Program-made: the position numbers and the translations under genes
Source of the DNA: Deinococcus sedimenti
Lineage (GTDB): Bacteria; Deinococcota; Deinococci; Deinococcales; Deinococcaceae
DNA length: 64,000 nt
Assembly (NCBI RefSeq): GCF_014648135.1
Contig: NZ_BMQN01000007.1
Location: 62,001-126,000, forward strand
Direction: 5' to 3'
The notes under the pieces: model-generated
The model's input: the letters and a program-made list of their open reading frames with translations, nothing else
What the model was told of the DNA's origin: nothing
Databases searched by the model: none
Shown: in pieces, positions 20,207 to 29,382 of the stretch
How positions within the stretch are numbered: position 1 is the stretch's first letter
Layout: every line of letters begins with the position of its first letter

Positions 20207-21874
20207 TCACCAGCGGTAACGCACGCTCGCCTTGCCGATAATGACATTCCCCGCAACGGACCGCTGTGAGGTCGTTCCGTCAAACCGGTTGATGAGGTCC
20301 GCCGCGCCCGTCATGGCCCCGGCGAACATGCCGCTCAGTGCCTTGTCGCCGCTCAGTTCCCTGGGCAGCATCCCGGCGAGGTCCTGCGCCTTCAGGTCCG
20401 CCGGGTTGGGCTGGTACGACCAGCCCGCCGAGCCCTGCAGGGTCAGGCCCGCCGCGCGGAACGCCGCGTCGTCCGCCAGCACGGGACCGTCCGCCAGCGC
20501 GGCGTCCAACGCGTCCTGGCTGAACGCGGTGATCAGGTACTCGCCCCGGAAGGCGTACACCATCTTCAGTCCGGCCAGCACCTCGTCCAGGCCCTCGCTG
20601 GCCCCGGCCATGCCCGCGCCGAGCATCAGGGCGCGGGTGTCCACGTCCGCCATGGCGTCGTCCATCAGGGTGTCCATGCCGGACTTGGCCAGGGACTTCA
20701 CGGTGCCGCGCAGGCCGTCCAGGGCGTCGTTCACGCTGCGGGCGTACTCGGGCAGGTGCGCGTCGGCCGCCGCGCGGTCCGTGACCCGCTGGTACGACAC
20801 GGTGGTCGCCAGGGACGCCAGCGGGTCCTCCTGGTTCAGCCCGGCCTTTAGGCCGCTCGCCAGCGTGACCTGCGCGCACTCGCCCCCCAGGTAGCGCCCG
20901 GCCTGCTCCAGGTGACTGGCAAGCTGGCTGTCGGTCAGGAACCCGAACGGTTCGAGCAGGTCCACGCGGGTCAGCCAGCGGCCCAGGTAGGCGCCGGTGT
21001 CGGGGTGGCAGGCGGTCGCCTGCACGGCCTCGGCACTGGCGGGAATCACGCCCTGCACCTCGAAGTCCGTGGTGTCGAGCAGGATGCGCGCCAGCGGTTT
21101 ATCCTTGCCCGCCTGGTTCACGACCTGCGCGCTGGCGGTCGTCCAGCCGCCGGCGGTGGTGGTCAGGCCGCCCGCAACCTGCCCCAGGGTGTCCAGGGCG
21201 TCCACGACCGGCGACAGCAGGCGGGGCAGCATGACCTGCGCCAGCTGCGAGCGCAGGACCTTCGCGGCGGCGCTGAAGTTCGCGTACAGGCCGAGTTCCT
21301 GCGTCCCTGCCGCGCGCTGCGCCGCCGCGTACGGCGCGGACGCCGCCAGGGTCGGGGCGGCCTTGCCGCTCAGGCGGCCCAGGTACGCCATCAGCAGGGC
21401 CTTGTCGCTCGACACATACACCAGCCCGTTCGAGGCGCCCGCGAACATCCCGTCCACGCGGGAGAAGGTGTAGCGGCCCACGCGCGCGCCGGGCTTGTCG
21501 GGCAGCATCTCGCCGAGCATCTCGTTCGTCAGGGCGCCCGAGCGGGTCACGGCCAGCAGCGCGGGTTCGAAGGTGCCCTTCTTCCCCTGCACGGTGAACA
21601 CCCCGGCAATCCCCTCGCGGCCCAGCGAGTCGCCCAGCACCGCCTGCGCGACGCCGAGCATGCTCCCGGCGTCGTCCTCGCCCAGATCGGCGGCCGTCAG
21701 CACGCGTTCCACAACACCACTGAACCGTTTGAAGGCAGGCGCGGCGTTACGGGTTTCCAGGGTCAGGAGCGCCCCGGCGGGCAGGCCCTCGGCCAGGGGG
21801 CGGACGGTCTGCGCGTGGGCAGCACCGGCAGTCAGAAGGGCGGAGACGGTCAGGACGGGAATCAGTCGAGTCAC
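20207..21874 (-). CDS. Exported DUF3352-like protein, 555 aa
   Basis: GTG 21874 is chosen because the product then begins with a signal peptide (TRLIPVLTVSALLTAGAAHAQ) and a TAAGCT -10-like box sits 7 nt upstream. The mature protein starts LAEGLPAGALLTLETRNAAPAFKRFSGVVERVL, the pattern of DUF3352 proteins, which are periplasmic or secreted with no established function. A long alpha/beta chain follows with repeated segments on a common plan (LLAVTRSGALTNEML, GLYVYVSSDKALLMAYLG-like, MVYAFRGEYLITAFSQDALDAAL), suggesting an internal duplication. It lies 74 bp upstream of carA on the same strand, possibly cotranscribed. Function unknown. Confidence 0.7.
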   Translation of the reverse strand: MTRLIPVLTVSALLTAGAAHAQTVRPLAEGLPAGALLTLETRNAAPAFKRFSGVVERVLTAADLGEDDAGSMLGVAQAVLGDSLGREGIAGVFTVQGKKGTFEPALLAVTRSGALTNEMLGEMLPDKPGARVGRYTFSRVDGMFAGASNGLVYVSSDKALLMAYLGRLSGKAAPTLAASAPYAAAQRAAGTQELGLYANFSAAAKVLRSQLAQVMLPRLLSPVVDALDTLGQVAGGLTTTAGGWTTASAQVVNQAGKDKPLARILLDTTDFEVQGVIPASAEAVQATACHPDTGAYLGRWLTRVDLLEPFGFLTDSQLASHLEQAGRYLGGECAQVTLASGLKAGLNQEDPLASLATTVSYQRVTDRAAADAHLPEYARSVNDALDGLRGTVKSLAKSGMDTLMDDAMADVDTRALMLGAGMAGASEGLDEVLAGLKMVYAFRGEYLITAFSQDALDAALADGPVLADDAAFRAAGLTLQGSAGWSYQPNPADLKAQDLAGMLPRELSGDKALSGMFAGAMTGAADLINRFDGTTSQRSVAGNVIIGKASVRYRW

Positions 21875-21939
21875 GCCCGCGAGCTTATCCTCCCCCCCAG
21901 ATGGGTGGTGCCTCACGTGCGGCGCGCCTCCCCATCCCG

Positions 21940-22467
21940 TCACCGCAGCTCCCGGTACATGGCGATCTCGTTGCAGTTCTCGAAGAACGCGCAGCGCTGG
22001 CATTCACTCCAGACCTTCGGGTGCAGGTTCGTCTTCTCGATGCGGGTAAACCCGCACTTCTCGAAGAAGCCCTGCTGGTACGTCCACGCGAACAGCGCGG
22101 GCAGGTCGATCGCGCGGGCCTCCGCCTCGCACGCCGCCACGAGCTGCTTGCCCAGGCCGCGCCCCTGCATGTTCGGGTGGATCGCCAGCCCGCGCACCTC
22201 GGCCAGATCCGGCGCGAGCATGTGCAGGCCGCACACGCCGCCCAGCCCGCCGGGCCGCCCCTCGTGCGGCTCGGCCAGCACCAGATGGAAGTCGCGGATC
22301 GTCTCGGCGAGCAGCGCCTTGGACCGCACGAGCATCAGCCCACGCGCCGCCCAGTACCCGATCAGCTCATGAATCGCGTCGATGTCCGACAGGCGCGCCT
22401 TACGGAACGACAGGGGCGCGTCCGGGTGGATGTCCGGCACCGCGATGGACTCCAGGGAGAGCGTCAC
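21940..22467 (-). CDS. Short ArgA-like N-acetylglutamate synthase (GNAT)
   Basis: GNAT acetyltransferase most similar in pattern to the short N-acetylglutamate synthases that open arginine synthesis in actinobacteria and related groups: FRKARLSDIDAIHELI, AETIRDFHLV, CGLHMLAPDLAEVRGLAIHPNMQGRGLGKQLV (acetyl-CoA loop QGRGLG), then QQGFFEKCGFTRIEKTNLHPKVWSECQRCAFFENCNEIAM. The CxxC...C pairs near the end are usual in this subgroup. It is the last gene of the minus-strand block that starts with argG and includes argH, supporting an arginine role. The GTG start lies 25 nt after the preceding GNAT gene. Confidence 0.75.
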   Translation of the reverse strand: MTLSLESIAVPDIHPDAPLSFRKARLSDIDAIHELIGYWAARGLMLVRSKALLAETIRDFHLVLAEPHEGRPGGLGGVCGLHMLAPDLAEVRGLAIHPNMQGRGLGKQLVAACEAEARAIDLPALFAWTYQQGFFEKCGFTRIEKTNLHPKVWSECQRCAFFENCNEIAMYRELR

Positions 22468-22492
22468 GCGCGCCCCCCCCGGACCGCAGAGG

Positions 22493-22942
22493 TCAGCTCA
22501 GGGTGCGCATCCAGGTGGTGCCGCCGGGCCGCTCGCCGCGCGAACGGTACGCCTGCACCTGCGGTGCGTCGGGCAGTTCGCCCATCACGACCGCCAGCGG
22601 CACCTGCGTGAAGCCGAACGTGCTCCAGTCGCCGCCCCGGCTGAACATGTAGATCGCGCGGTCCCCACGGCCCTGCGCGTACTCCACGGCGCTCATGACC
22701 AGCCGCCGCCCCAGCCCACCACCGCGCGCCTCGGGCAGCACGGCCGCGCCGCGCAGCAGGGACGCGCCGTCCCCGTGCTCCAGGCCGATCGCACCGATCG
22801 GCTGCCCGCCCCGCTCCAGCACCCAGTACGTGGTGCCGCCCGCGAGGGCCGCCTCGGTGTCCAGGCCCGCATCGTGAAACACGCGGGTCACAGTGTCCTT
22901 GTCTTCGGGGGTCGCCATTCGAACGTGCACGGAATCGGTCAT
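22493..22942 (-). CDS. GNAT-family N-acetyltransferase
   Basis: A 149-aa acetyltransferase with the acetyl-CoA site around VLPEARGGGLGRRLVMSAVEYAQGRG and the strand GQPIGAIGLEH. The C-terminal part DWSTFGFTQVPL matches the terminal GNAT strand. ATG 22942 follows AAGGAG. Its closest relative here is the next GNAT gene (23069-23557), sharing the order GGTTYWVLERGGQPIGAIGLEHG / AGTYWIADLDGVPGGCIGLEHG, so they are tandem paralogues. The substrate is unknown; position between argH and the ArgA-like gene suggests but does not prove an amino-acid-related substrate. Confidence 0.85.
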   Translation of the reverse strand: MTDSVHVRMATPEDKDTVTRVFHDAGLDTEAALAGGTTYWVLERGGQPIGAIGLEHGDGASLLRGAAVLPEARGGGLGRRLVMSAVEYAQGRGDRAIYMFSRGGDWSTFGFTQVPLAVVMGELPDAPQVQAYRSRGERPGGTTWMRTLS

Positions 22943-23068
22943 GCGCTGCTCCTTCAGGGAAAGAAAGCTCGGCGGTCACAGTGACCGCAGGTCGACACAG
23001 GTATTGCGTGGCGACAGCATAGCGCAAGGCCGCGTGGAAGCACTGCCAGAGGGAACGCAGCCGCATCC

Positions 23069-23557
23069 TCACCCCTGACCCACCTCGGCCACCTGCGGCA
23101 GATCCAGGCGCCACACGAGTTCCTCGTCGATCCAGCCCTTGCTCAGGCCACTCCTGACCTGCGGGACGTCCGGCAGGGCCGCCGCGATCTCGGCCGCGCT
23201 GGACGGCACGAAGCCGAAGCGCGTCCAGTAGTCCCCGGCTTCCGAGCTGAACAGGAACACCGTGCGGTCCCCGCGCAGGCTGGCGTGCGTCAGCGCCGAG
23301 CGGACCAGCGCGCGGCCCAGGCCCTGGCTGCGGGCCTCGGGCACCACCGCCGTCGAACGGATCAGGCTGACGCCCTGCCCGTGCTCCAGGCCGATGCAGC
23401 CGCCGGGCACGCCGTCCAGATCCGCGATCCAGTACGTGCCGGCCCCCAGGTCCACGCTGGCAGTGTGCAGCCCCGTGCGGGTCAGGAGGTCCAGGACGAT
23501 GGGCAGGTCCGCCGGGGCGGCCTGACGAAGTTTCACGTGCATGTCAGTCAGGGTCAT
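23069..23557 (-). CDS. GNAT-family N-acetyltransferase (tandem paralogue)
   Basis: 162 aa with GNAT motif A in AVVPEARSQGLGRALVRSALTHASLRG and the core strand GCIGLEHGQGVSLIRST. It is a paralogue of the downstream GNAT product, as both keep the unusual GLEHG and RSTAVVPEAR / RGAAVLPEAR segments. It lies 55 bp after the argH stop on the same strand, probably in the same transcript. A second ATG five codons in (MHVKLRQAAP) is an alternative start. Acceptor substrate unknown. Confidence 0.85.
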   Translation of the reverse strand: MTLTDMHVKLRQAAPADLPIVLDLLTRTGLHTASVDLGAGTYWIADLDGVPGGCIGLEHGQGVSLIRSTAVVPEARSQGLGRALVRSALTHASLRGDRTVFLFSSEAGDYWTRFGFVPSSAAEIAAALPDVPQVRSGLSKGWIDEELVWRLDLPQVAEVGQG

Positions 23558-23612
23558 GGGTTCCTCCAGGGGGACCGGGACAGAGGGTGGGGGGACGGAA
23601 CGGAATCGGGAG

Positions 23613-25010
<1,398 letters not shown>

Positions 25011-25044
25011 TGCATGTCCTTGTCTGCCGTGCTCTGAACCGACG

Positions 25045-25233
25045 TCAGTCGAGCGTGAAGGAGGAAAGCGAGTGCCAGAGCCAGACCAGCCCACTCCACG
25101 AGATGGTGGTCAGCCCCAGTGAGAGGAGGCGCTGGCTCCACGGCCGCAGCACGGCCGCCAGCACCAGCCCGAACCCGCCTGCGCCCAGAAGGGTCAACAA
25201 CGCGAGCAGGATGAGCGGGGTGAAGATGCTCAT
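25045..25233 (-). CDS. Small two-helix membrane protein, 62 aa
   Basis: A compact hydrophobic protein with two predicted transmembrane helices (about residues 3-27, FTPLILLALLTLLGAGGFGLVLAAVL, and 35-55) separated by the basic turn RPWSQR. Its ATG overlaps the stop of the upstream GNAT gene as ATGA, and argH follows 34 nt later, so it is embedded in the arg/GNAT transcript; that tight coupling is the main reason for calling it a gene. No family recognised. It could be a small membrane anchor or transporter accessory. Confidence 0.6.
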   Translation of the reverse strand: MSIFTPLILLALLTLLGAGGFGLVLAAVLRPWSQRLLSLGLTTISWSGLVWLWHSLSSFTLD

Positions 25234-25694
25234 GACGCTCCTACCGCTTTCACCAGTACCACCGGGGCGGGGCTGTCGGGGTGGGCGTGGGCGTAGGGTT
25301 CGTCGGTGACGGTGTACCCGAGCCGGTCGTAGAAGGGCAGCACGTCCAGGTTGAACTGGCTGACGGCCAGCAGCACGCGCCCGTAGCCGCCCATGCGGGC
25401 GACGTGTTCGACTTCGCGCACCAGGGCGCGGCCCACGCCGAGGCGGCGGGCCTGCGGGACGGTCGCGAGTTTGTTCAGGGTCAGGGTCCGGTCGCCGTCC
25501 GGGCGGTAGCCGACGCAGCCCAGCACCTCGCCTGCGCCCATGGCGAGGAACCCGCCGGAGCCGGGGGCCAGCAGGGACCGTTCCAGGTCAGCGGGCGTGG
25601 TGCGGGTCCAGCTGCTGCGGGGGTCCATTCCGGCGGCCATCATGACGGCGTGGAAGGCGGGGATGTCGTCCGGGTTCACGGGGCGCAGCGTCAC
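25230..25694 (-). CDS. GNAT-family N-acetyltransferase
   Basis: 154 aa from GTG 25694 (VTLRPVNPDDIPAFHAVM), which overlaps the stop of the preceding GNAT gene as GTGA; the longer reading of this frame is a shadow of that gene. GNAT motif A is KLATVPQARRLGVGRALVREVEHVARMGGYGRVLLAVSQFN, followed by VLPFYDRLGYTVTDE, the classical C-terminal part of the fold. The 3' end overlaps the small membrane protein gene by 4 nt. Third of three head-to-tail overlapping GNAT genes directly downstream of argG. Substrate unknown. Confidence 0.85.
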   Translation of the reverse strand: MTLRPVNPDDIPAFHAVMMAAGMDPRSSWTRTTPADLERSLLAPGSGGFLAMGAGEVLGCVGYRPDGDRTLTLNKLATVPQARRLGVGRALVREVEHVARMGGYGRVLLAVSQFNLDVLPFYDRLGYTVTDEPYAHAHPDSPAPVVLVKAVGAS

Positions 25695-26173
25695 AGCGTG
25701 CCTCCCGGGATCAGGAGTTTCAGTTCGGCCTGCGGCGTGAATCCCAGCGCCTCGTACGTGGGCCGCCCGGCGTCCGACGCGGTCAGGGTCACGATATCCA
25801 CGCCCCGCGCGCGGCACTCCGCGAGCGCAGCCTGCATGAGGGCGCGGGCGAGCCGCTGGCCCCGGTGCGCGGGCTGCACGTACACGTTCAGCACGTACGC
25901 GCGGGTCGTGGCGGCGGTGTCGGCGTTCGGGGGGAAGTCGGTCCAGAGGATGCCCGCCCCGGCCACCACCTCTCCCCCACCCTCGACCAGCAGGCCGGTA
26001 TAGGTGCCCGCCGCGAGGGTCCGGGCGTGCCACGCCACCCCGGCGTCGTGCACGGCGGCCAGCCGCGCGGGGTCGCTGCCCATGTCCACGAACATCGCGT
26101 CCCGCTGCGCCTGAACGAGCGCCGCGTCGGCGGGCGTGGCGAGGCGCAGGGTGAACCCGGCGGGCAGGGTCAC
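25691..26173 (-). CDS. GNAT-family N-acetyltransferase
   Basis: 160 aa with acetyl-CoA motif VYVQPAHRGQRLARALMQAALAECRARGVDIVTLTASDAGRPTYEALGF. The N-terminus FTLRLATPADAALVQAQRDAMFVDMG closely parallels that of the upstream neighbour (CTLRPATPADAALLARFRVLMFQDMG), indicating a recent tandem duplication. The GTG start overlaps the preceding stop and its own stop overlaps the next start, both as GTGA. Substrate unknown. Confidence 0.87.
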   Translation of the reverse strand: MTLPAGFTLRLATPADAALVQAQRDAMFVDMGSDPARLAAVHDAGVAWHARTLAAGTYTGLLVEGGGEVVAGAGILWTDFPPNADTAATTRAYVLNVYVQPAHRGQRLARALMQAALAECRARGVDIVTLTASDAGRPTYEALGFTPQAELKLLIPGGTL

Positions 26174-26661
26174 AGCGCCGCCTCCCGCAGGTTCAGGCGG
26201 TACTCGGGGGCCTTTGCCGGCGTGAAGCCCATCCGTTCGTACACCCCGGCGCCCATCACGGACGCGTTCAGGTTCGCGCTGCCGATCCCGTCGGCCTGCG
26301 CCATCCGCAGCGCCGCGCGGGTCACGGCGGACGCCAGCCCCCGCCCGCGCTGCTCCGGCACGGTGTATACCCCCTGAATGTGCGCGCGCCGCCCGGACGG
26401 ATCGCCGGGGGTGGGCACGGTCGGGAAGACCATCAGGCCCGCGCAGGCGACCGCCTGTCCATCCACTTCCGCGATCACGGCGCGGTAGCCCCCCTGCGCC
26501 ACAGCGCCCGCGAAGTGCGCCGCCCAGAAGGCCTCCGTGCCGTCCTCCAGCGGGGCGCCCATGTCCTGAAACATCAGCACCCGGAAGCGGGCCAGCAGCG
26601 CCGCGTCCGCCGGGGTGGCCGGGCGCAGGGTGCAGTCGTGGGGCAGGGCGGCGTCCGTCAC
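26170..26661 (-). CDS. GNAT-family N-acetyltransferase
   Basis: 163 aa beginning at GTG 26661, only 2 nt after the argG stop. Motif A reads VYTVPEQRGRGLASAVTRAALRMAQADGIGSANLNASVMGAGVYERMGF. It is the paralogue of the next GNAT product (shared ATPADAALL and MFQDMG/MFVDMG segments). The spacing shows it is translated with argG. One plausible role is acetylation of an amino acid or other small metabolite, but the substrate cannot be read from the sequence. Confidence 0.87.
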   Translation of the reverse strand: MTDAALPHDCTLRPATPADAALLARFRVLMFQDMGAPLEDGTEAFWAAHFAGAVAQGGYRAVIAEVDGQAVACAGLMVFPTVPTPGDPSGRRAHIQGVYTVPEQRGRGLASAVTRAALRMAQADGIGSANLNASVMGAGVYERMGFTPAKAPEYRLNLREAAL

Positions 26662-26663
26662 GG

Positions 26664-27890
26664 TCAGACCTGGGCGGGTTCTTTCGCGTCGGCTTTGGCT
26701 TTCACGCGGGCCTGGACGCGCATGCGCAGGGCGTTGAGTTTGATGAACGCGCCGGCGTCGTGCTGGTTGTAGTCGCCGCCCGCCTCGAAGCTCACGAGGT
26801 CCTTGTCGTACAGGCTCTGGGGGGCCTTGCGTCCAGCGACGATGACGTTCCCGCGGTACAGCTTCAGGCGGGCGGTGCCGGTCACGCTTGAGGCGACGTG
26901 ATCGAAGTACACCTGCAGCGCCTCGCGTTCGGGGGCGAACCAGAAGCCGTTGTACACGAGTTCGGCGTACTTGGGGCTCAGTGCGTCGCGCTGGTGCAGG
27001 ACCTCGCGGTCGAGGGTGAGGCTCTCGACGGCGCGGCGGGCGTGGTACAGGACGGTGCCGCCGGGCGTTTCGTACACCCCGCGTGATTTCATGCCGACGA
27101 AGCGGTTCTCGACGAGGTCGAGGCGGCCCACGCCGTGCTTCCCGCCCAGTTCGTTGGCTTTGGCCAGCAGGGCGGCGGGCGACAGTTTCTCGCCGTTGAT
27201 GGCGACCGGGTCGCCGTTCAGGAATTCGATTTCCACGTATTCGGGTTCACTGGGGGCCTCGGTGGGGTCCACGGTGAGTTTGAACATGTGGGCGGGCGGT
27301 TCGGCCCAGGGGTCCTCGAGGATGCCGCCCTCGTAGCTGATGTGCAGGAGGTTCGCGTCGGTGCTCCAGGGGTCCTTCTTGGTGGTGGGGACCGGGATGC
27401 CGTGTTCGTGGGCGAAGGCTTCGAGGTCGGCGCGGCCCTGGAAGGTCCAGTCGCGCCAGGGGGCGACGGTGACGATGTCGGGTTTCAGGGCGTAGGCGGT
27501 CATCTCGAAACGCACCTGGTCGTTGCCCTTGCCGGTCGCGCCGTGCGACACGGCCACCGCTCCTTCCTTCTCGGCGATCTCGACCATCTTCTTGGCGATC
27601 AGCGGGCGGGCGATGCTGGTGCCGAGCAGGTAGTAGCCCTCGTACAGGGCGCTGGTGCGGAACATGGGGAACACGTAGTCCCGCACGAACTCTTCACGCA
27701 GGTCCAGCGCGTAGGCGGCGACGGCGCCGGTGTTCAGGGCCTTGACGCGGGCTTCCTCGACCTCGTCGCCCTGGCCGAGGTCGGCGGTGAAGCAGACCAC
27801 GTCGTAGTTCTTCTCCGTCTGGAGCCATTTGAGGATGATGCTGGTGTCCAGGCCGCCGCTGTACGCGAGCACGATCTTGTCTTTGGTCAT
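26664..27890 (-). CDS. argG: Argininosuccinate synthase
   Basis: Joins citrulline and aspartate using ATP to make argininosuccinate. The N-type ATP-pyrophosphatase P-loop is [19 protein letters not shown] (residues 5-23), followed by the family blocks [15 protein letters not shown] and [26 protein letters not shown]. 408 aa is standard. First gene of the arg/GNAT block on the minus strand; the upstream region carries a long nested hairpin and a palindromic operator-like element. Confidence 0.96.
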   Translation of the reverse strand: MTKDKIVLAYSGGLDTSIILKWLQTEKNYDVVCFTADLGQGDEVEEARVKALNTGAVAAYALDLREEFVRDYVFPMFRTSALYEGYYLLGTSIARPLIAKKMVEIAEKEGAVAVSHGATGKGNDQVRFEMTAYALKPDIVTVAPWRDWTFQGRADLEAFAHEHGIPVPTTKKDPWSTDANLLHISYEGGILEDPWAEPPAHMFKLTVDPTEAPSEPEYVEIEFLNGDPVAINGEKLSPAALLAKANELGGKHGVGRLDLVENRFVGMKSRGVYETPGGTVLYHARRAVESLTLDREVLHQRDALSPKYAELVYNGFWFAPEREALQVYFDHVASSVTGTARLKLYRGNVIVAGRKAPQSLYDKDLVSFEAGGDYNQHDAGAFIKLNALRMRVQARVKAKADAKEPAQV

Positions 27891-27939
27891 GGTTTGATTC
27901 TCTCCTGTCTGCGTGAAGGGGGTGCAAGGGGCAGCACAA

Positions 27940-28013
27940 GACCTCCCGGCGTGAACGCGCCGCCTGTGAGCCCCGGGGTGGGGTCAGGCGGTCGGTGTCA
28001 GCGTCGGGAGGTC
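27940..28013 (-). promoter_or_regulatory. Nested hairpin in the argG leader
   Basis: Between the argG start and the operator-like palindrome, GACCTCCCG (27940-27948) is the exact complement of CGGGAGGTC (28005-28013). Nested inside are CCGCCTG/CAGGCGG (27960-27966/27985-27991) and CCCC/GGGG. The result is a 74-nt stem-loop in the 5' leader. There is no T-box consensus and no U-tract, so the mechanism is open. Confidence 0.45.
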
Positions 28014-28018
28014 AAGGT

Positions 28019-28064
28019 CTGCATATGCATGTATGGTTATACGCAATTTGCGTATAGCTATGCA
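28019..28064. promoter_or_regulatory. Operator-like palindrome upstream of argG
   Basis: A 19-bp perfect palindrome (TATACGCAA-T-TTGCGTATA, 28038-28056) is flanked by TGCATA (28020-28025) and TATGCA (28059-28064); TGCATATGCA at 28020-28029 is itself palindromic. On the minus strand the palindrome contains TATAAC, a likely -10, so a bound repressor would block the promoter. An arginine-responsive regulator is the natural guess from context; the motif is not the E. coli ARG box. Confidence 0.5.
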
Positions 28065-28135
28065 CAGGAGGCTAGCAGGGCCAGCCCGGGGGGTCAAGGG
28101 ACGTGTCCAGCCCAGCCGCACCGGGGCAACAGAAA

Positions 28136-28157
28136 GGAGCCGCCCGCAGGCGACTCC
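28136..28157 (-). terminator. Intrinsic terminator of the 187-aa outer-membrane protein gene
   Basis: On the minus strand GGAGTCGCC pairs with GGCGGCTCC (8 of 9 bp, 4-nt loop) and is followed by TTTCTGTT, 25 bp after the stop codon. Confidence 0.55.
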
Positions 28158-28181
28158 CGTCAGAGCAGAGATGCAGCGGGC

Positions 28182-28745
28182 TCAGCGCAGCGTGTACGTG
28201 AAACCGATGCGGGGCTTGATGAACGCGCCGTTGATCGAATCACTGACGCTGGTCGAGCCGCTGCTGGCGTTCAGACGCAGGAAGGAGGGGCCGCCCGCCA
28301 GCTCGGCGAAGGCGTTGAACCCGGGGGCCACCGCGAAGCGCACGCCGGCCAGCAGGGTGGGGTTGATGGCGGTCAGGCGGACGCTGGTCGTCACGCCGTT
28401 GCTGGTGGCACTGTCGGACACGGTGTTGAAGCCCAGGCCGCCCCCCAGGTAGACGTCGGCCTCGCCGGTGGTCATCACGGAGCGCAGGTAGGTGAACTCT
28501 CCGCCGAAGCCCAGCTTCTCGCTGTCGTAGAGGTTGGGCAGCAGTTCCAGTTCAGCGCGCACGGCGGACACGGCGTCCAGGTCGTAGGTGTAGCTCAGGC
28601 CCACACCGAAGGAGCCGTCGGACTCGATGGAGTCGCCGTCGGCCTTGTAGAAGCCCTTGTTGTACGTGCCGCTCAGGCCGAGGCTGTCGGCGGCGGCGAA
28701 GGAGGCGGATCCCAGCAGGGCTGTGGCGATCAGAAGATTTTTCAC
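28182..28745 (-). CDS. Small outer-membrane beta-barrel-like protein, 187 aa
   Basis: The start is placed at GTG 28745 (VKNLLIATALLGSASFAAADS), which gives an ideal signal peptide and lies 7 nt after a TATGCT -10 box; ATG 28757 would add four residues and lies inside that box. The mature protein alternates amphipathic beta-strands and short turns (FGVGLSYTYDLDAVSAVRAELEL, DVYLGGGLGFNTVSD, FAELAGGPSFLRLN) and ends IGFTYTLR, the aromatic-rich terminal strand of outer-membrane barrels. It resembles the next gene product in plan. Probably a small porin-like or structural OMP; function unknown. Confidence 0.75.
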   Translation of the reverse strand: MKNLLIATALLGSASFAAADSLGLSGTYNKGFYKADGDSIESDGSFGVGLSYTYDLDAVSAVRAELELLPNLYDSEKLGFGGEFTYLRSVMTTGEADVYLGGGLGFNTVSDSATSNGVTTSVRLTAINPTLLAGVRFAVAPGFNAFAELAGGPSFLRLNASSGSTSVSDSINGAFIKPRIGFTYTLR

Positions 28746-28787
28746 GCGGATGAGCATAGGGGCGGACCTTCATGAAAGCAAACGAAA

Positions 28788-28813
28788 CTGACCGCCCCGT
28801 ACGGGGCGGTCAG
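28788..28813 (-). terminator. Intrinsic terminator of the second outer-membrane protein gene
   Basis: A perfect 26-bp palindrome with 13-nt arms centred on GTAC, 20 bp after the stop of the upstream gene, followed on the minus strand by TTTCGTTTGC. Confidence 0.65.
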
Positions 28814-28832
28814 TGACGGCTCTCCCGTCCGT

Positions 28833-29309
28833 TCAGGGCAGACGGTAGTTCAGACCGATGCGGGCGCTGCTGCCGAAGTAGACGCCGCTGGTGTTCGTGC
28901 CGCCGATGGTCAGCACCGGGCCGACGCTTCCTTCCACGAAGAAGCTCAGGGGATCGGTGACGTTGTAGCGCAGGCCCAGGGTGCCGTGCGGGTAGACGGC
29001 CACGCCGCTGCCGTTGCCGAGCGAGACGCCCGCGCCGATGCCGAGCCCGTAGTAGGGGGTCAGGCCGCCCAGGGCGGAGCCGGTGCCGGTAAAGTCACCC
29101 AGGTAGTCCACGCTGCCGCCGATGGTCAGGCGGTTGAAGTTGAAGGACGTGGCGTCCAGGTTCAGGCCGTAGCGCATGGCGCTGGAGCCGGTCAGGTCGG
29201 TCTGGTAGTGCAGGGTGGCGCCGGAACCGATCGAACCCCCGATGTACGAGGCGGCCGAAGCGCCGGACAGGGCGGACAGGGTCAGGAGGCCGAGCAGGGT
29301 CTTCTTCAT
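28833..29309 (-). CDS. Small outer-membrane protein, 158 aa
   Basis: ATG 29309 (MKKTLLGLLTLSALSGASAAS, signal peptide) is favoured by a TATGCT -10 box 7 nt upstream; the ATG at 29321 lies within that box. The mature chain is Gly-, Ser- and Tyr-rich with alternating hydrophobic residues (GLTPYYGLGIGAGVSLGNG, TLGLRYNVTDPLSFFVEGSVGPVL) and ends IGLNYRLP, typical of an eight-strand-type outer-membrane barrel. It shares signal type, promoter and plan with the neighbouring 187-aa protein, but a terminator between them makes them separate units. Confidence 0.75.
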   Translation of the reverse strand: MKKTLLGLLTLSALSGASAASYIGGSIGSGATLHYQTDLTGSSAMRYGLNLDATSFNFNRLTIGGSVDYLGDFTGTGSALGGLTPYYGLGIGAGVSLGNGSGVAVYPHGTLGLRYNVTDPLSFFVEGSVGPVLTIGGTNTSGVYFGSSARIGLNYRLP

Positions 29310-29343
29310 GTCCCGGAGCATAGATGCCGGTTCGGTTTTTCCA

Positions 29344-29360
29344 TAAGGGACAATCCCTTA
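29344..29360. promoter_or_regulatory. Short perfect inverted repeat upstream of the 158-aa OMP gene
   Basis: TAAGGGA-CAA-TCCCTTA, two 7-bp arms with a 3-nt centre, lies between the aminotransferase stop and the OMP promoter. Either an operator for the OMP gene or a small hairpin at the 3' end of the aminotransferase transcript; no U-tract is adjacent. Confidence 0.35.
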
Positions 29361-29382
29361 CAGAACGCTGATGTCACGTTTA

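Noticed and set aside
27940..28013. T-box or other named riboswitch in the argG leader
   Set aside because: The T-box core sequence and a following terminator U-tract are absent; only a nested hairpin is supported.
28020..28064. Classical E. coli-type ARG boxes upstream of argG
   Set aside because: The palindrome is odd-centred (9-1-9) with GCAA/TTGC and does not match TGAAT-N4-ATTCA, so it is reported only as an operator of unknown regulator.
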